A stretch of DNA of 64,000 nucleotides, from positions 62,001 through 126,000 of the forward strand of contig NZ_JBITMQ010000020.1 in NCBI RefSeq assembly GCF_044466355.1, read 5' to 3'. Shown here piece after piece: positions 57,490 through 63,835 of this stretch; positions within the stretch are counted from its first letter, which is position 1, and the number at the start of each line of letters is the position of its first letter. Origin of the DNA: Actinophytocola sp044466355 (GTDB lineage: Bacteria; Actinomycetota; Actinomycetes; Mycobacteriales; Pseudonocardiaceae). A program made the position numbers and the translations under genes. A model generated the notes under the pieces. The model was not told the origin of the DNA, did not search any database, and was given only the letters and a program-made list of their open reading frames with translations.

Positions 57490-58248
57490 GTGATCGGCGA
57501 GATCGTGACCGGTTTGATCACTTCGGCGATGGCCGGCACCGCCGTCGTCATCTGGCGGCACCGCCTTCGGCTCGTCGCCGCGCCGCGCCGCGTCCGGGTG
57601 TCGTTCTGTGCCCTGCTACGCGTCCGCGATGACGACCGCTACGTGCTGTTCCACTCCATCAATCGACCGGGGTCGTACGGGCCGCCCGGTGGCGTGTACA
57701 AGTACGTCGGCGAAGGTGAGGCACAGCTCGAAGCACTGGGTTTCCAGGACGAACCGAGAGCCGCGGACATGATCGGCAAACAACGTCACGATCTGCGCGG
57801 ATACATCAGTTCCCGCTCGGTGAAGAGGTTTCAACGCTGGTTCGACAGCGGCGCGGGCCGCGAATCGGCGACCGAATGCCTGCGCCGCGAACTGGCCGAA
57901 GAACTGGACGAGGTCGGTCACCCCGAGCTGATCGACGACGTGGCCTCGCTGGAGTTCACGCCCGTCCGGATGGTCGAGACCGGCCCGCACCCGGAGCCCG
58001 GCACCGACTGCCTGCACCTGCGCCGGTTCGAGATCTACGACATCGCCGGGACCGCCGACAACCCGGCCGCGGCCCGGTTCAAGCAGCGGCTGCTGAACCT
58101 GGCCGATGCCAGGACGGCCGACCTGGTCATGGGGGCGAGCGCGAGGGACATCGAGCACGGCCGGCACGCGACCGGACTGATCGACGGCCAGTCCGCGTAC
58201 CTCATGGGCACCACACGGTTCCACCCACCCACCCCGGCGGTGCGGTGA
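57490..58248 (+). CDS. SMODS-associated Nudix (Sa-NUDIX) protein with N-terminal TM helix
   Basis: 252 residues. One N-terminal TM helix (about 3-22) is followed by a Nudix-like domain with features of the SMODS-associated Nudix family: VSFCALLRVRDDDRYVLF, YGPPGGVYKYVGEGE (63-77), HDLRGYIS (100-107), WFDSGAGRES and CLRRELAEELDE (117-141). The family occurs next to cyclic-oligonucleotide synthases, where it is thought to process or sense nucleotide signals at the membrane. No such synthase is within the window. Start GTG 57490 has GGAGG five bases upstream; GTG 57484 is an alternative. Confidence 0.75.
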   Translation: MIGEIVTGLITSAMAGTAVVIWRHRLRLVAAPRRVRVSFCALLRVRDDDRYVLFHSINRPGSYGPPGGVYKYVGEGEAQLEALGFQDEPRAADMIGKQRHDLRGYISSRSVKRFQRWFDSGAGRESATECLRRELAEELDEVGHPELIDDVASLEFTPVRMVETGPHPEPGTDCLHLRRFEIYDIAGTADNPAAARFKQRLLNLADARTADLVMGASARDIEHGRHATGLIDGQSAYLMGTTRFHPPTPAVR

Positions 58249-58269
58249 CGCGGACGAGCCGCACCGCGC

Positions 58270-58488
58270 CTACGGCATCAGCTCCGCGATGTCCGGCTTG
58301 CTCCGCAGCACGCCTTCGCTCTCCGCCAGTTCCGCGATCGTCGACACCGAGTCCTGGTTGATCTCCGCCGGCCACTTCGGCAGCACCAGGTCCGGGATCC
58401 TCGGCGGGCCGGAGCCGGACGGTTCCTCCGCACCGCATCCCGCAGTCAGCAGGGCGAGCGCGGCCAGCACAGCGAGGCGTCGTCGCAT
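58270..58488 (-). CDS. Small lipoprotein
   Basis: 72 residues. The signal peptide MRRRLAVLAALALLTAGC ends in a clean lipobox, with Cys about 18 as lipid anchor; the remaining 54 residues are acidic and Pro-rich (PPRIPDLVLPKWPAEINQ, STIAELAESEGVLRSKPD). No family recognised. ATG 58488 is used; the GTG one codon earlier is also possible. It converges on the Sa-NUDIX gene. Confidence 0.65.
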   Translation of the reverse strand: MRRRLAVLAALALLTAGCGAEEPSGSGPPRIPDLVLPKWPAEINQDSVSTIAELAESEGVLRSKPDIAELMP

Positions 58489-58689
58489 CACCGAGGCCCT
58501 GTTCGTCTCACCAACGATGCACGATCGAGTGAACTTTCCGTTCCCCCATCCGCGTCACGCGGGATGCCGCCGCCGAACAACGCAGAGGTCCGGAGAACAC
58601 TCTCCGTCGATCGACGACATCTATCGGCTCAGAGTTACTGATCACTGACTGTGAACGCGCTCACGAGTGCCGTAAACGGACAACGCCGG

Positions 58690-58702
58690 ACTGTATGCTG
58701 TA
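58690..58702. promoter_or_regulatory. Predicted GntR autoregulatory operator
   Basis: ACTGTATGCTGTA, 12 of 13 bases identical to the motif upstream of the OFA transporter (54409-54421). It lies in a wider dyad GACTG (58689-58693) and CAGTC (58705-58709), 66 bases before the regulator start. Confidence 0.55.
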
Positions 58703-58767
58703 GGCAGTCGACGAGATCCATCTTATCGGCTACCTGCTGAACATACTCACTCCCGATGGAGACCACC

Positions 58768-59517
58768 ATGCAGCCGACCGAGTTGCCAAAGGAACTGGCG
58801 GCTCGCCGGATCGATCGGCCAGTGCCCCTGCGTGAGCACGTCTACCAGGCGATGCAGGAGCTGATCATCTCCCGGCGACTGGCCCCCGGCCAGCACCTCG
58901 TGGAGAGCGAACTGGCGCAGATGCTGGGTGTCTCCCGTCAGCCCGTGCGTGAGGCACTGCAGTGGCTGAACAACGAGGGATGGGTGGACCTGCGGCCCGG
59001 CTACGGCGCGTTCGTGCACCAGCCGACCCCCGACGAGGCGGACCAGTTGCTCGCCGTTCGAACGCTGCTCGAGAGCGAGTCGGCACGCTTGGCGGCGACG
59101 AACGCCGACGAGGAGGGCATCGCACGCCTCCGCGACCTGAACAAGCAGGGCCTGGAGGCGCTGGCCGCGGACGACGTGGACACCGCCGTGGCCATGAACG
59201 CCGCGGTACACCGCTGCGTGACGGAGCTGTCGGGCAACAAGGTGCTGCTGGACTTCGCGACCCAGGTCGACCGCCGGGTGCGCTGGTACTACACGCCGAT
59301 CGCCCGCCAGCGCGGCAAGCAGTCGTGGCAGGAGCACGCGAAACTCATCGACGCGATCGAGAACAGGGACGCCGACGCCGCCGCCCGGATCATGGCCGAA
59401 CACACCGAGCGGACGAGGAAGTCCTACCTCGAACAGCGCGACGCGGACGGTGAGCAGGAGCAGGAGCTGCTCGAGCTGCCGACCCGCCGTCGTCGCCGGT
59501 CGCCCGCCAAGGGCTGA
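58768..59517 (+). CDS. GntR-family regulator, FadR/FCD subfamily
   Basis: 249 residues. The winged helix is LREHVYQAMQELIISRRLAPGQHLVESELAQMLGVSRQPVREAL, read in parts; the FCD effector domain spans about 90-225 with metal-binding Asp/His positions (AVHRCVTELSGNKVL, EHAKLIDAIENRD, EHTERTRKSYL). A basic tail RRRRRSPAKG ends the protein. ATG 58768 is chosen because GGAG lies seven bases upstream; ATG 58756 lacks a site. FCD regulators sense small carboxylates, fitting a link to the glyoxylate/oxalate-type genes at 49-56 kb. Confidence 0.88.
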   Translation: MQPTELPKELAARRIDRPVPLREHVYQAMQELIISRRLAPGQHLVESELAQMLGVSRQPVREALQWLNNEGWVDLRPGYGAFVHQPTPDEADQLLAVRTLLESESARLAATNADEEGIARLRDLNKQGLEALAADDVDTAVAMNAAVHRCVTELSGNKVLLDFATQVDRRVRWYYTPIARQRGKQSWQEHAKLIDAIENRDADAAARIMAEHTERTRKSYLEQRDADGEQEQELLELPTRRRRRSPAKG

Positions 59518-59531
59518 CCACCCCCGATTCC

Positions 59532-59555
59532 CGGGCACCCGTGACCGGGTGCCCG
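59532..59555 (+). terminator. Terminator after the GntR gene
   Basis: CGGGCACCCG and CGGGTGCCCG form a perfect ten-base stem with a TGAC loop, 15 bases after the gntR stop. The two small genes downstream therefore need their own promoter, perhaps in 59556-59610. Confidence 0.75.
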
Positions 59556-59620
59556 CCCGACCCTGGCCGCGACGCCGCGACCGTGGGTTTACCAGTGCTG
59601 CCCGCAAGGAGGTGAAGTAG

Positions 59621-59782
59621 ATGCGTAACTGGCTGCAGACGCTGCGTGGCTTCAACGCCGACGGCCGTGCCCTCGGCCTCGGCCTCGCCGCCGCCATGGA
59701 GAAGCAGCGCCAGGAGGCCGCCCGTGAGGTGGAGGACTTCCTGCGCGACCAGCCCGTTTCCGAGCGCCCGGCACGGGTGTGA
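59621..59782 (+). CDS. Micro-protein A of a paralogous pair
   Basis: 53 residues, no family recognised. It starts MRNWLQTLRGF, has a middle ADGRALGLGLAAAMEKQRQE and a charged amphipathic tail (AREVEDFLRDQPVSE). A near-consensus ribosome site AAGGAGGTGA precedes the ATG. It is 48 % or so identical by eye to the next small gene, including the leader before the start codon, showing tandem duplication. There is no signal peptide and no long hydrophobic helix; the helical middle could lie on a membrane surface. Confidence 0.65.
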   Translation: MRNWLQTLRGFNADGRALGLGLAAAMEKQRQEAAREVEDFLRDQPVSERPARV

Positions 59783-59848
59783 CGACCACCTCGGTGTGCT
59801 CACCGGTGGTATGGGGAAACCCCTGAGCGTGGTTGAGAGAAGTGGGAT

Positions 59849-59871
59849 CGAGACGTGGTCCGTACGCCTCG
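59849..59871 (+). repeat. Hairpin 0 of the GGTCCGT-loop cluster
   Basis: CGAGACGT (59849-59856), loop GGTCCGT (59857-59863), ACGCCTCG (59864-59871), one mismatch in eight pairs. It lies between the two micro-protein genes, 26 bases before the second start, so it could attenuate or stabilise the transcript. Confidence 0.6.
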
Positions 59872-59896
59872 GTGCCGCACCAGGAGGTGAGAAAAG

Positions 59897-60061
59897 ATGC
59901 GTAAGTGGCTGACGTCGCTCACGAAGTCTCCTCGGGGTTGGTCGGCCGATGGCCGTCGCCTCGGCCTGGCCCTCGACACCGCGATGGAGAAGCAGCGCCA
60001 GGACACCGCCCGCAAGGCGGAGGAGTACCTGCGTGAACAGCCGGTCCGCGAGACCGTCTGA
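59897..60061 (+). CDS. Micro-protein B of a paralogous pair
   Basis: 54 residues: MRKWLTSLTKSPRGW, then SADGRRLGLALDTAMEKQRQ and DTARKAEEYLREQPVRETV. It shares with micro-protein A the pattern MR-WL, ADGR-LGL-L, AMEKQRQ, AR--E--LR-QPV-E. The leader GTGCCGCACCAGGAGGTGAG also resembles that of A. Conservation of the protein pattern with divergence at third positions supports both as real genes. Function unknown. Confidence 0.65.
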   Translation: MRKWLTSLTKSPRGWSADGRRLGLALDTAMEKQRQDTARKAEEYLREQPVRETV

Positions 60062-60070
60062 CGTGTGACC

Positions 60071-60103
60071 GGGACTGGGCCGCGGTCCGTGCGGCCCAGT
60101 CCC
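60071..60103 (+). terminator. Hairpin 1 of the GGTCCGT-loop cluster, after micro-protein B
   Basis: GGGACTGGGCCGC and GCGGCCCAGTCCC make a perfect 13-base stem around the loop GGTCCGT (60084-60090), nine bases after the micro-protein B stop. It is a probable terminator, although without a U tract. Confidence 0.7.
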
Positions 60104-60108
60104 ACTCG

Positions 60109-60144
60109 AAGCTCGGGTCGTGGTCCGTACGGCCCGAGCTTTTT
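60109..60144 (+). terminator. Hairpin 2 of the GGTCCGT-loop cluster, with T run
   Basis: AAGCTCGGGTCGT and ACGGCCCGAGCTT pair over 13 bases (one G-U) around the same loop GGTCCGT (60122-60128), followed by a T run to 60144. It is a textbook intrinsic terminator, placed six bases after hairpin 1 as a second stop for the micro-protein transcript. Confidence 0.8.
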
Positions 60145-60497
60145 GTCGCGTGTGTGGAAACTTACCCACATCCGCCCGCCGGCGCATCCCATCACGCGAG
60201 ACGGATACGAGTGTCGCCACAGAATGCGGTGGCATGCTTGTGATGGGTGAGACCCTGTTTTCGCGGGCCCTGTCCGGGCCCTGCGACGGCGGGCTGGGCC
60301 GCGGTCCGTGCAGCCCAGCCCGCCACTTCAGGCCCGCGTGCCGAAGGACCCCGTCAGGCGCACCCAACGCACCGAAGGGGTCCTTCAGTGCGTTCACCGA
60401 CGGGTACGAAAGCGAACGGGCTGGGCCGCGGTCCGTGCGGCTCAGCCCGTTCGGCGTGGTGGACCGGGCCCCGGTCCGTGGGGCCCGGTCCACCGGG
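60145..60497. repeat. Gene-free region with hairpins 3-5 of the GGTCCGT-loop cluster and an additional palindrome
   Basis: No supported gene. Hairpin 3: 60288-60302 with 60310-60324 (15 pairs, one mismatch), loop 60303-60309. Hairpin 4: 60413-60429 with 60437-60453 (17 pairs, one G-U), loop 60430-60436. Hairpin 5: 60459-60472 with 60480-60493 (14 pairs, perfect), loop 60473-60479. All three loops read GGTCCGT on the plus strand. Hairpin 5 ends four bases from the terC stop and serves as its terminator on the minus strand. A different palindrome lies at 60343-60394. Confidence 0.7.
60343..60394. repeat. REP-like palindrome
   Basis: GAAGGACCCC (60343-60352) is inverted as GGGGTCCTTC (60377-60386). 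Within the right part AACGCAC (60366-60372) pairs with GTGCGTT (60388-60394) and encloses GAAGG/CCTTC with a GGT loop. Two alternative foldings share the right arm. Similar GAAGG..CCTTC palindromes are, as I recall, dispersed in Pseudonocardiales genomes; that is not verified here. Confidence 0.5.
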
Positions 60498-61499
60498 TCA
60501 GGCGGGATCCGGGTCGCTCACCTGTGACTCGTCCGTCAGCGAGTCCAGTTCCTTGTCACGGTCGCGCCGCACCTTCCACAGGCTGGCGACCGTGGTGATG
60601 GCAAGCGTGCCCACGATGATCCCCAGCGACACGAGGATCGGCACCTCGGGCGCCCACGACACGCCGTCGTGGTGGAGTGCCTCCGCGATCAGCTTCAGGC
60701 CGATGAACCCGAGCACGACGGAGAGCCCGACGGACAGGTACACGAGCTTGTCCAGCAGCCCGCCGATGAGGAAGAACAGTTGCCGCAACCCCATCAGCGC
60801 GAACGCGTTGGCCGTGAAGACCAGGTACGGCTCCTTCGTCAGCCCGAAGATCGCCGGGATGGAGTCGAGGGCGAACAGCAGGTCCGTGGTGCCGATGGCG
60901 ACCATCACGATGAGCATCGGCGTCACCATGCGGCGGCCGGCCACCTTCGTCGTCATCCGGGCGCCCTCGTACTTGTCGGTCGCCGGGACGATCTTCTTGA
61001 CGAAGCGGAGCATCGCGTTCTCTTTGAACTCGTCCTCCTCCTCGTCCTTGTGCGCCATCAGCTTGTACGCCGTGTAGACGAGGAACGCGCCGAAGACGTA
61101 GAAGAGCCAGTCGAAGCGGGTGATCGCCTCGTAGCCGACCATGATGAACACGCCACGCATGACCAGCGCGATCACGATGCCGATCGACAGGACCTTCTGG
61201 CGGTACTCCCTGGGCACCGCGAAGGACGACATGATGATCACGAAGACGAAGAGGTTGTCCACCGAGAGTGAGTACTCGGTGATCCAGCCCGCGAAGAACT
61301 CGCCGCCGTACTGCGGGCCCTCGAACACCAGCACGCCGAGTCCGAAGAGGACCGCGAGGCCGACATAGACCCCGATCCACGCCGTGCACTCGCGCATCGA
61401 CGGGTCGCGGGGGTTGCGTGAGATCAGGTAGAAGTCGAAGACGATGACGGCGATGAGACCGATGCCGGTCACCACCCACAACCATGCCGGGACGTTCAT
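60498..61499 (-). CDS. TerC-family membrane protein (metal homeostasis/tellurium resistance type)
   Basis: 333 residues with about eight helices. Conserved acidic residues lie in helices: FDFYLI, SLSVDNLFVF and LLFALDSIPAIFG, the TerC hallmark. A charged cytoplasmic loop (HKDEEEDEFKEN) and a charged C-terminal tail (RRDRDKELDSLTDE) are present. TerC proteins are now mostly tied to manganese export and metalation of secreted proteins; tellurite resistance is a historical label. AAAGG precedes the ATG. Hairpin 5 of the cluster ends the transcript. Confidence 0.9.
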   Translation of the reverse strand: MNVPAWLWVVTGIGLIAVIVFDFYLISRNPRDPSMRECTAWIGVYVGLAVLFGLGVLVFEGPQYGGEFFAGWITEYSLSVDNLFVFVIIMSSFAVPREYRQKVLSIGIVIALVMRGVFIMVGYEAITRFDWLFYVFGAFLVYTAYKLMAHKDEEEDEFKENAMLRFVKKIVPATDKYEGARMTTKVAGRRMVTPMLIVMVAIGTTDLLFALDSIPAIFGLTKEPYLVFTANAFALMGLRQLFFLIGGLLDKLVYLSVGLSVVLGFIGLKLIAEALHHDGVSWAPEVPILVSLGIIVGTLAITTVASLWKVRRDRDKELDSLTDESQVSDPDPA

Positions 61500-61581
61500 C
61501 TAGCAACCTTTCGGCGCGCAGGAAGAACCCACCGGTGCACCTGGCTGGTGCATCGGCAGGCATCCTGAAGTTACCGGTACT

Positions 61582-62121
61582 TCAGCGCACCGTGGTGCGC
61601 GGCCTGCCGCGGGCGGCCTTGCGCCGCTGGCTCGCCTCGAACAGCGCACGCGCGTGCTCGGCGTACCGCATGTACACGTCACGCGCGTCCGCGTCGTACG
61701 CGGCCAGCTTCTGCCAGTACTTCGGCGCGACCCGCTCGTGCAGCCACAGGAACCCGATCGCGAACCCGGCGCTCACGATCCCCTGGTAGGCCAGGAAACC
61801 GAGCGGGTCCTCCGGTAACCCCGGCTGCCCGGTGAGGATGAACCGGGTGAGGATCTCGTGCAGCATCCGCGCGAGCGGGAAACCGATCAGCCAGTACACC
61901 GCGGCGGGCGCGAACCCGCCGAGCCGCACCTTGCCGTTGATCAACAGCAGCGTGTACCCCGCGCCGAGGAGTCCGAGCGGGACGCCCAGGGTCAGCGCGG
62001 AGACCAGCGCCCACCCGGCGGGCTGGCCGACGAACGCGGCCAGCCCGCCGGCGAGCACGCCGGCGATGAACCCCACTGCGAGCCCGGGCAGTGTCAACCG
62101 GGCCAGACGAAACAGGTGCAT
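61582..62121 (-). CDS. Hypothetical membrane protein coupled to the Nramp-like transporter
   Basis: 179 residues with four or five hydrophobic helices (about 8-30, 36-60, 70-90, 105-125), then a cytoplasmic charged tail (KYWQKLAAYDADARDVYMRYAEHARALFEASQ..) that could form a coiled coil. No family recognised. It begins 12 bases after the transporter stop, so the two are probably one operon; it could be an accessory subunit of the transporter. Confidence 0.6.
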   Translation of the reverse strand: MHLFRLARLTLPGLAVGFIAGVLAGGLAAFVGQPAGWALVSALTLGVPLGLLGAGYTLLLINGKVRLGGFAPAAVYWLIGFPLARMLHEILTRFILTGQPGLPEDPLGFLAYQGIVSAGFAIGFLWLHERVAPKYWQKLAAYDADARDVYMRYAEHARALFEASQRRKAARGRPRTTVR

Positions 62122-62133
62122 CGCACTCAGTCC

Positions 62134-63657
62134 TTAATCCAGTACCACACCGTAGGCGAAGAGGCAGTAGAACAGCATGCCCAGGTAGAACACGGCACCG
62201 AAGCCGATGATCGCGTTCGACCACCACCTCGGGCGGATCGGTTTCGGCAACATCCTGTTGTTCACCAGCAACAACGTCACACAGTAGGCACCCATGGCGA
62301 ACGAGGACAAGAACGCCAGGATGTCGAGGATCCCGCTGGGTCCGTCAGCGGGTCCGAACAACAGGATGAGGATGCCGAAGGTGATGACGCCCCACAGGAA
62401 CCCGGCGTAGAGATGCGACATGCGGAATCGCCGCGCGCCGGGAATGTTGAAGTAGGTCATGTCCGCCTGTCCTCGCGAGAACGAGTCGAACAGACCGAGT
62501 GTGGCGTTCAACCCGATCAGTGCGATGAACCCGAAGAACACCCCGCCGAGGAGCGACCCGCCCGCCGACGCGAACGCATCCGACATGGCGCGTAGCGCCG
62601 CGTCGCGGTCACCGCCCTCGATGAGGGTCTTGACGTTCGGGTTCTCCCGCGACGCCGACTGGGCGAGCACCGTGAACGACACCGTCACCAGCATCGTGAT
62701 GCCCCAGAACAACAGGAACGCGTCGAACGTCACCCACTTGCGCCAACCCCGCCACTTCTCCATCTCCTTGGGGTCGGACGTGTCGAACATGAACCCGCGC
62801 GCGGGTACCTGTTCCTCGTCCTTCGCGCTGCGCAGACCCCGGACCTTGGGCACGTGCGCACCCATGCCGGCGCCACTTTCCCGCAGGTGCAGCGTGTACC
62901 ACATCTGCTGCATGCCCGACGGGCCCGCGAAGGCGATCGACCCGACCACGATCGGGAACCACGTCTCGTTCAGCATGCCGTCCGGGACGTACCCGAAGGC
63001 GAACATGCCGCCGAGCGTGCTGCCCAGGTCGCCCCAGCTGCCCACGATGGACGCGATGATCGCGGTACCCACCACGAGCAGCCCGATGAGCAGGCCCAGC
63101 ACCTTCTCGAGCAGGTCGTAGATGACACTGGCCAGGCTGAAGATGATCCCGACCAGGATCAGGGCAACGCAGGCGGTCACGACCCACGGAATGCCCGTTA
63201 TCTCCTCGAACGCCGAGGCGCCCGCGGAGAGGTGTCCCGGCCAGATGTAGACCAGGATCGCCGTCACGAAGAAGAACCACATCAACGGTTTGAACACACG
63301 TGCCGCACCGGTGAAGATGCTCTCCCCTGTGGCCATCGCATAGCGTGCCATCTCGAGCATCACCACCGCCTGGATGGTGACACCGATCAGGAACAGCCAC
63401 CTGATCTCCGGTCCGAACACCAGGACCAGACGGGGCCACATGTACGACTCGCCCATACCGACGCCGAGCGCGACCAGGAAGACGGTCGGCCCGAGGAGGT
63501 GGATGGACGGTGGCGCCTCGGGAAGCGGACGGATGGGCATCGGCTCGAGCCCCCCGGCTCGCCAGACGCGTTCTTCACCCGCCCCCGCGACGGTCGCCTC
63601 GGCCGCGCCGCTGCCCGAGGACAGCCCCGCGCCCGGGGGGTTGTGAGAATCCACCAT
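62134..63657 (-). CDS. Nramp-like (APC-fold) membrane transporter
   Basis: 507 residues with about 11-12 helices. The N-terminal 45 residues are disordered and Gly/Ala-rich. Helix 1 reads GPTVFLVALGVGMGESYMWP, where canonical Nramp metal transporters have DPGN; helix 6 has FAGPSGMQQMWYTLHLRESGAGMG, where they have the Met-Pro-His motif. The metal-binding Asp/Asn and Met are thus not in their usual form, so a different ion or solute is likely. Start ATG 63657 with GGAGG at ideal spacing replaces an upstream start at 63675. A strong hairpin occupies the leader. Confidence 0.7.
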   Translation of the reverse strand: MVDSHNPPGAGLSSGSGAAEATVAGAGEERVWRAGGLEPMPIRPLPEAPPSIHLLGPTVFLVALGVGMGESYMWPRLVLVFGPEIRWLFLIGVTIQAVVMLEMARYAMATGESIFTGAARVFKPLMWFFFVTAILVYIWPGHLSAGASAFEEITGIPWVVTACVALILVGIIFSLASVIYDLLEKVLGLLIGLLVVGTAIIASIVGSWGDLGSTLGGMFAFGYVPDGMLNETWFPIVVGSIAFAGPSGMQQMWYTLHLRESGAGMGAHVPKVRGLRSAKDEEQVPARGFMFDTSDPKEMEKWRGWRKWVTFDAFLLFWGITMLVTVSFTVLAQSASRENPNVKTLIEGGDRDAALRAMSDAFASAGGSLLGGVFFGFIALIGLNATLGLFDSFSRGQADMTYFNIPGARRFRMSHLYAGFLWGVITFGILILLFGPADGPSGILDILAFLSSFAMGAYCVTLLLVNNRMLPKPIRPRWWSNAIIGFGAVFYLGMLFYCLFAYGVVLD

Positions 63658-63680
63658 TGGACCTCCAGAAATCACTTCGT

Positions 63681-63733
63681 GAAGCGGGTTTCCGCGGCCG
63701 CCACACCCTCACGTCCGCGGAAGGACCCGCTTC
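63681..63733 (-). promoter_or_regulatory. Long hairpin in the 5' leader of the Nramp-like transporter gene
   Basis: Outer arms GAAGCGGGT/ACCCGCTTC (63681-63689, 63725-63733) and inner arms TTCCGCGG/CCGCGGAA (63690-63697, 63715-63722) stack into a 17-pair stem with only a two-base bulge and a 17-base loop. It ends about 17 bases before the ribosome site GGAGG. The rest of 63658-63835 shows no gene. Confidence 0.6.
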
Positions 63734-63835
63734 CTGCCGCCTGCCTGTTGACCCCTGCTCGATCACCCATCTTGCGGGTCGGTCAGCCTCGGCCGGCCCC
63801 ATTGACCGCCGTTCCCTCCGCGGTCAAGCTCGTAA

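Noticed and set aside
57490..58248. A complete CBASS (cyclic-oligonucleotide defence) locus
   Set aside because: Only the Nudix-like partner is present; no CD-NTase, SAVED/Cap4, phospholipase or TM effector gene is adjacent.
59849..60493. CRISPR array or tandem repeat
   Set aside because: The units share only a seven-base loop, the stems differ, spacing is irregular, and no cas gene is near.
61532..61585. Terminator hairpins between the small membrane gene and terC
   Set aside because: Two imperfect dyads (about 61532-61556 and 61565-61585) exist, but one overlaps the gene end and neither has a clear T run, so I do not call them.
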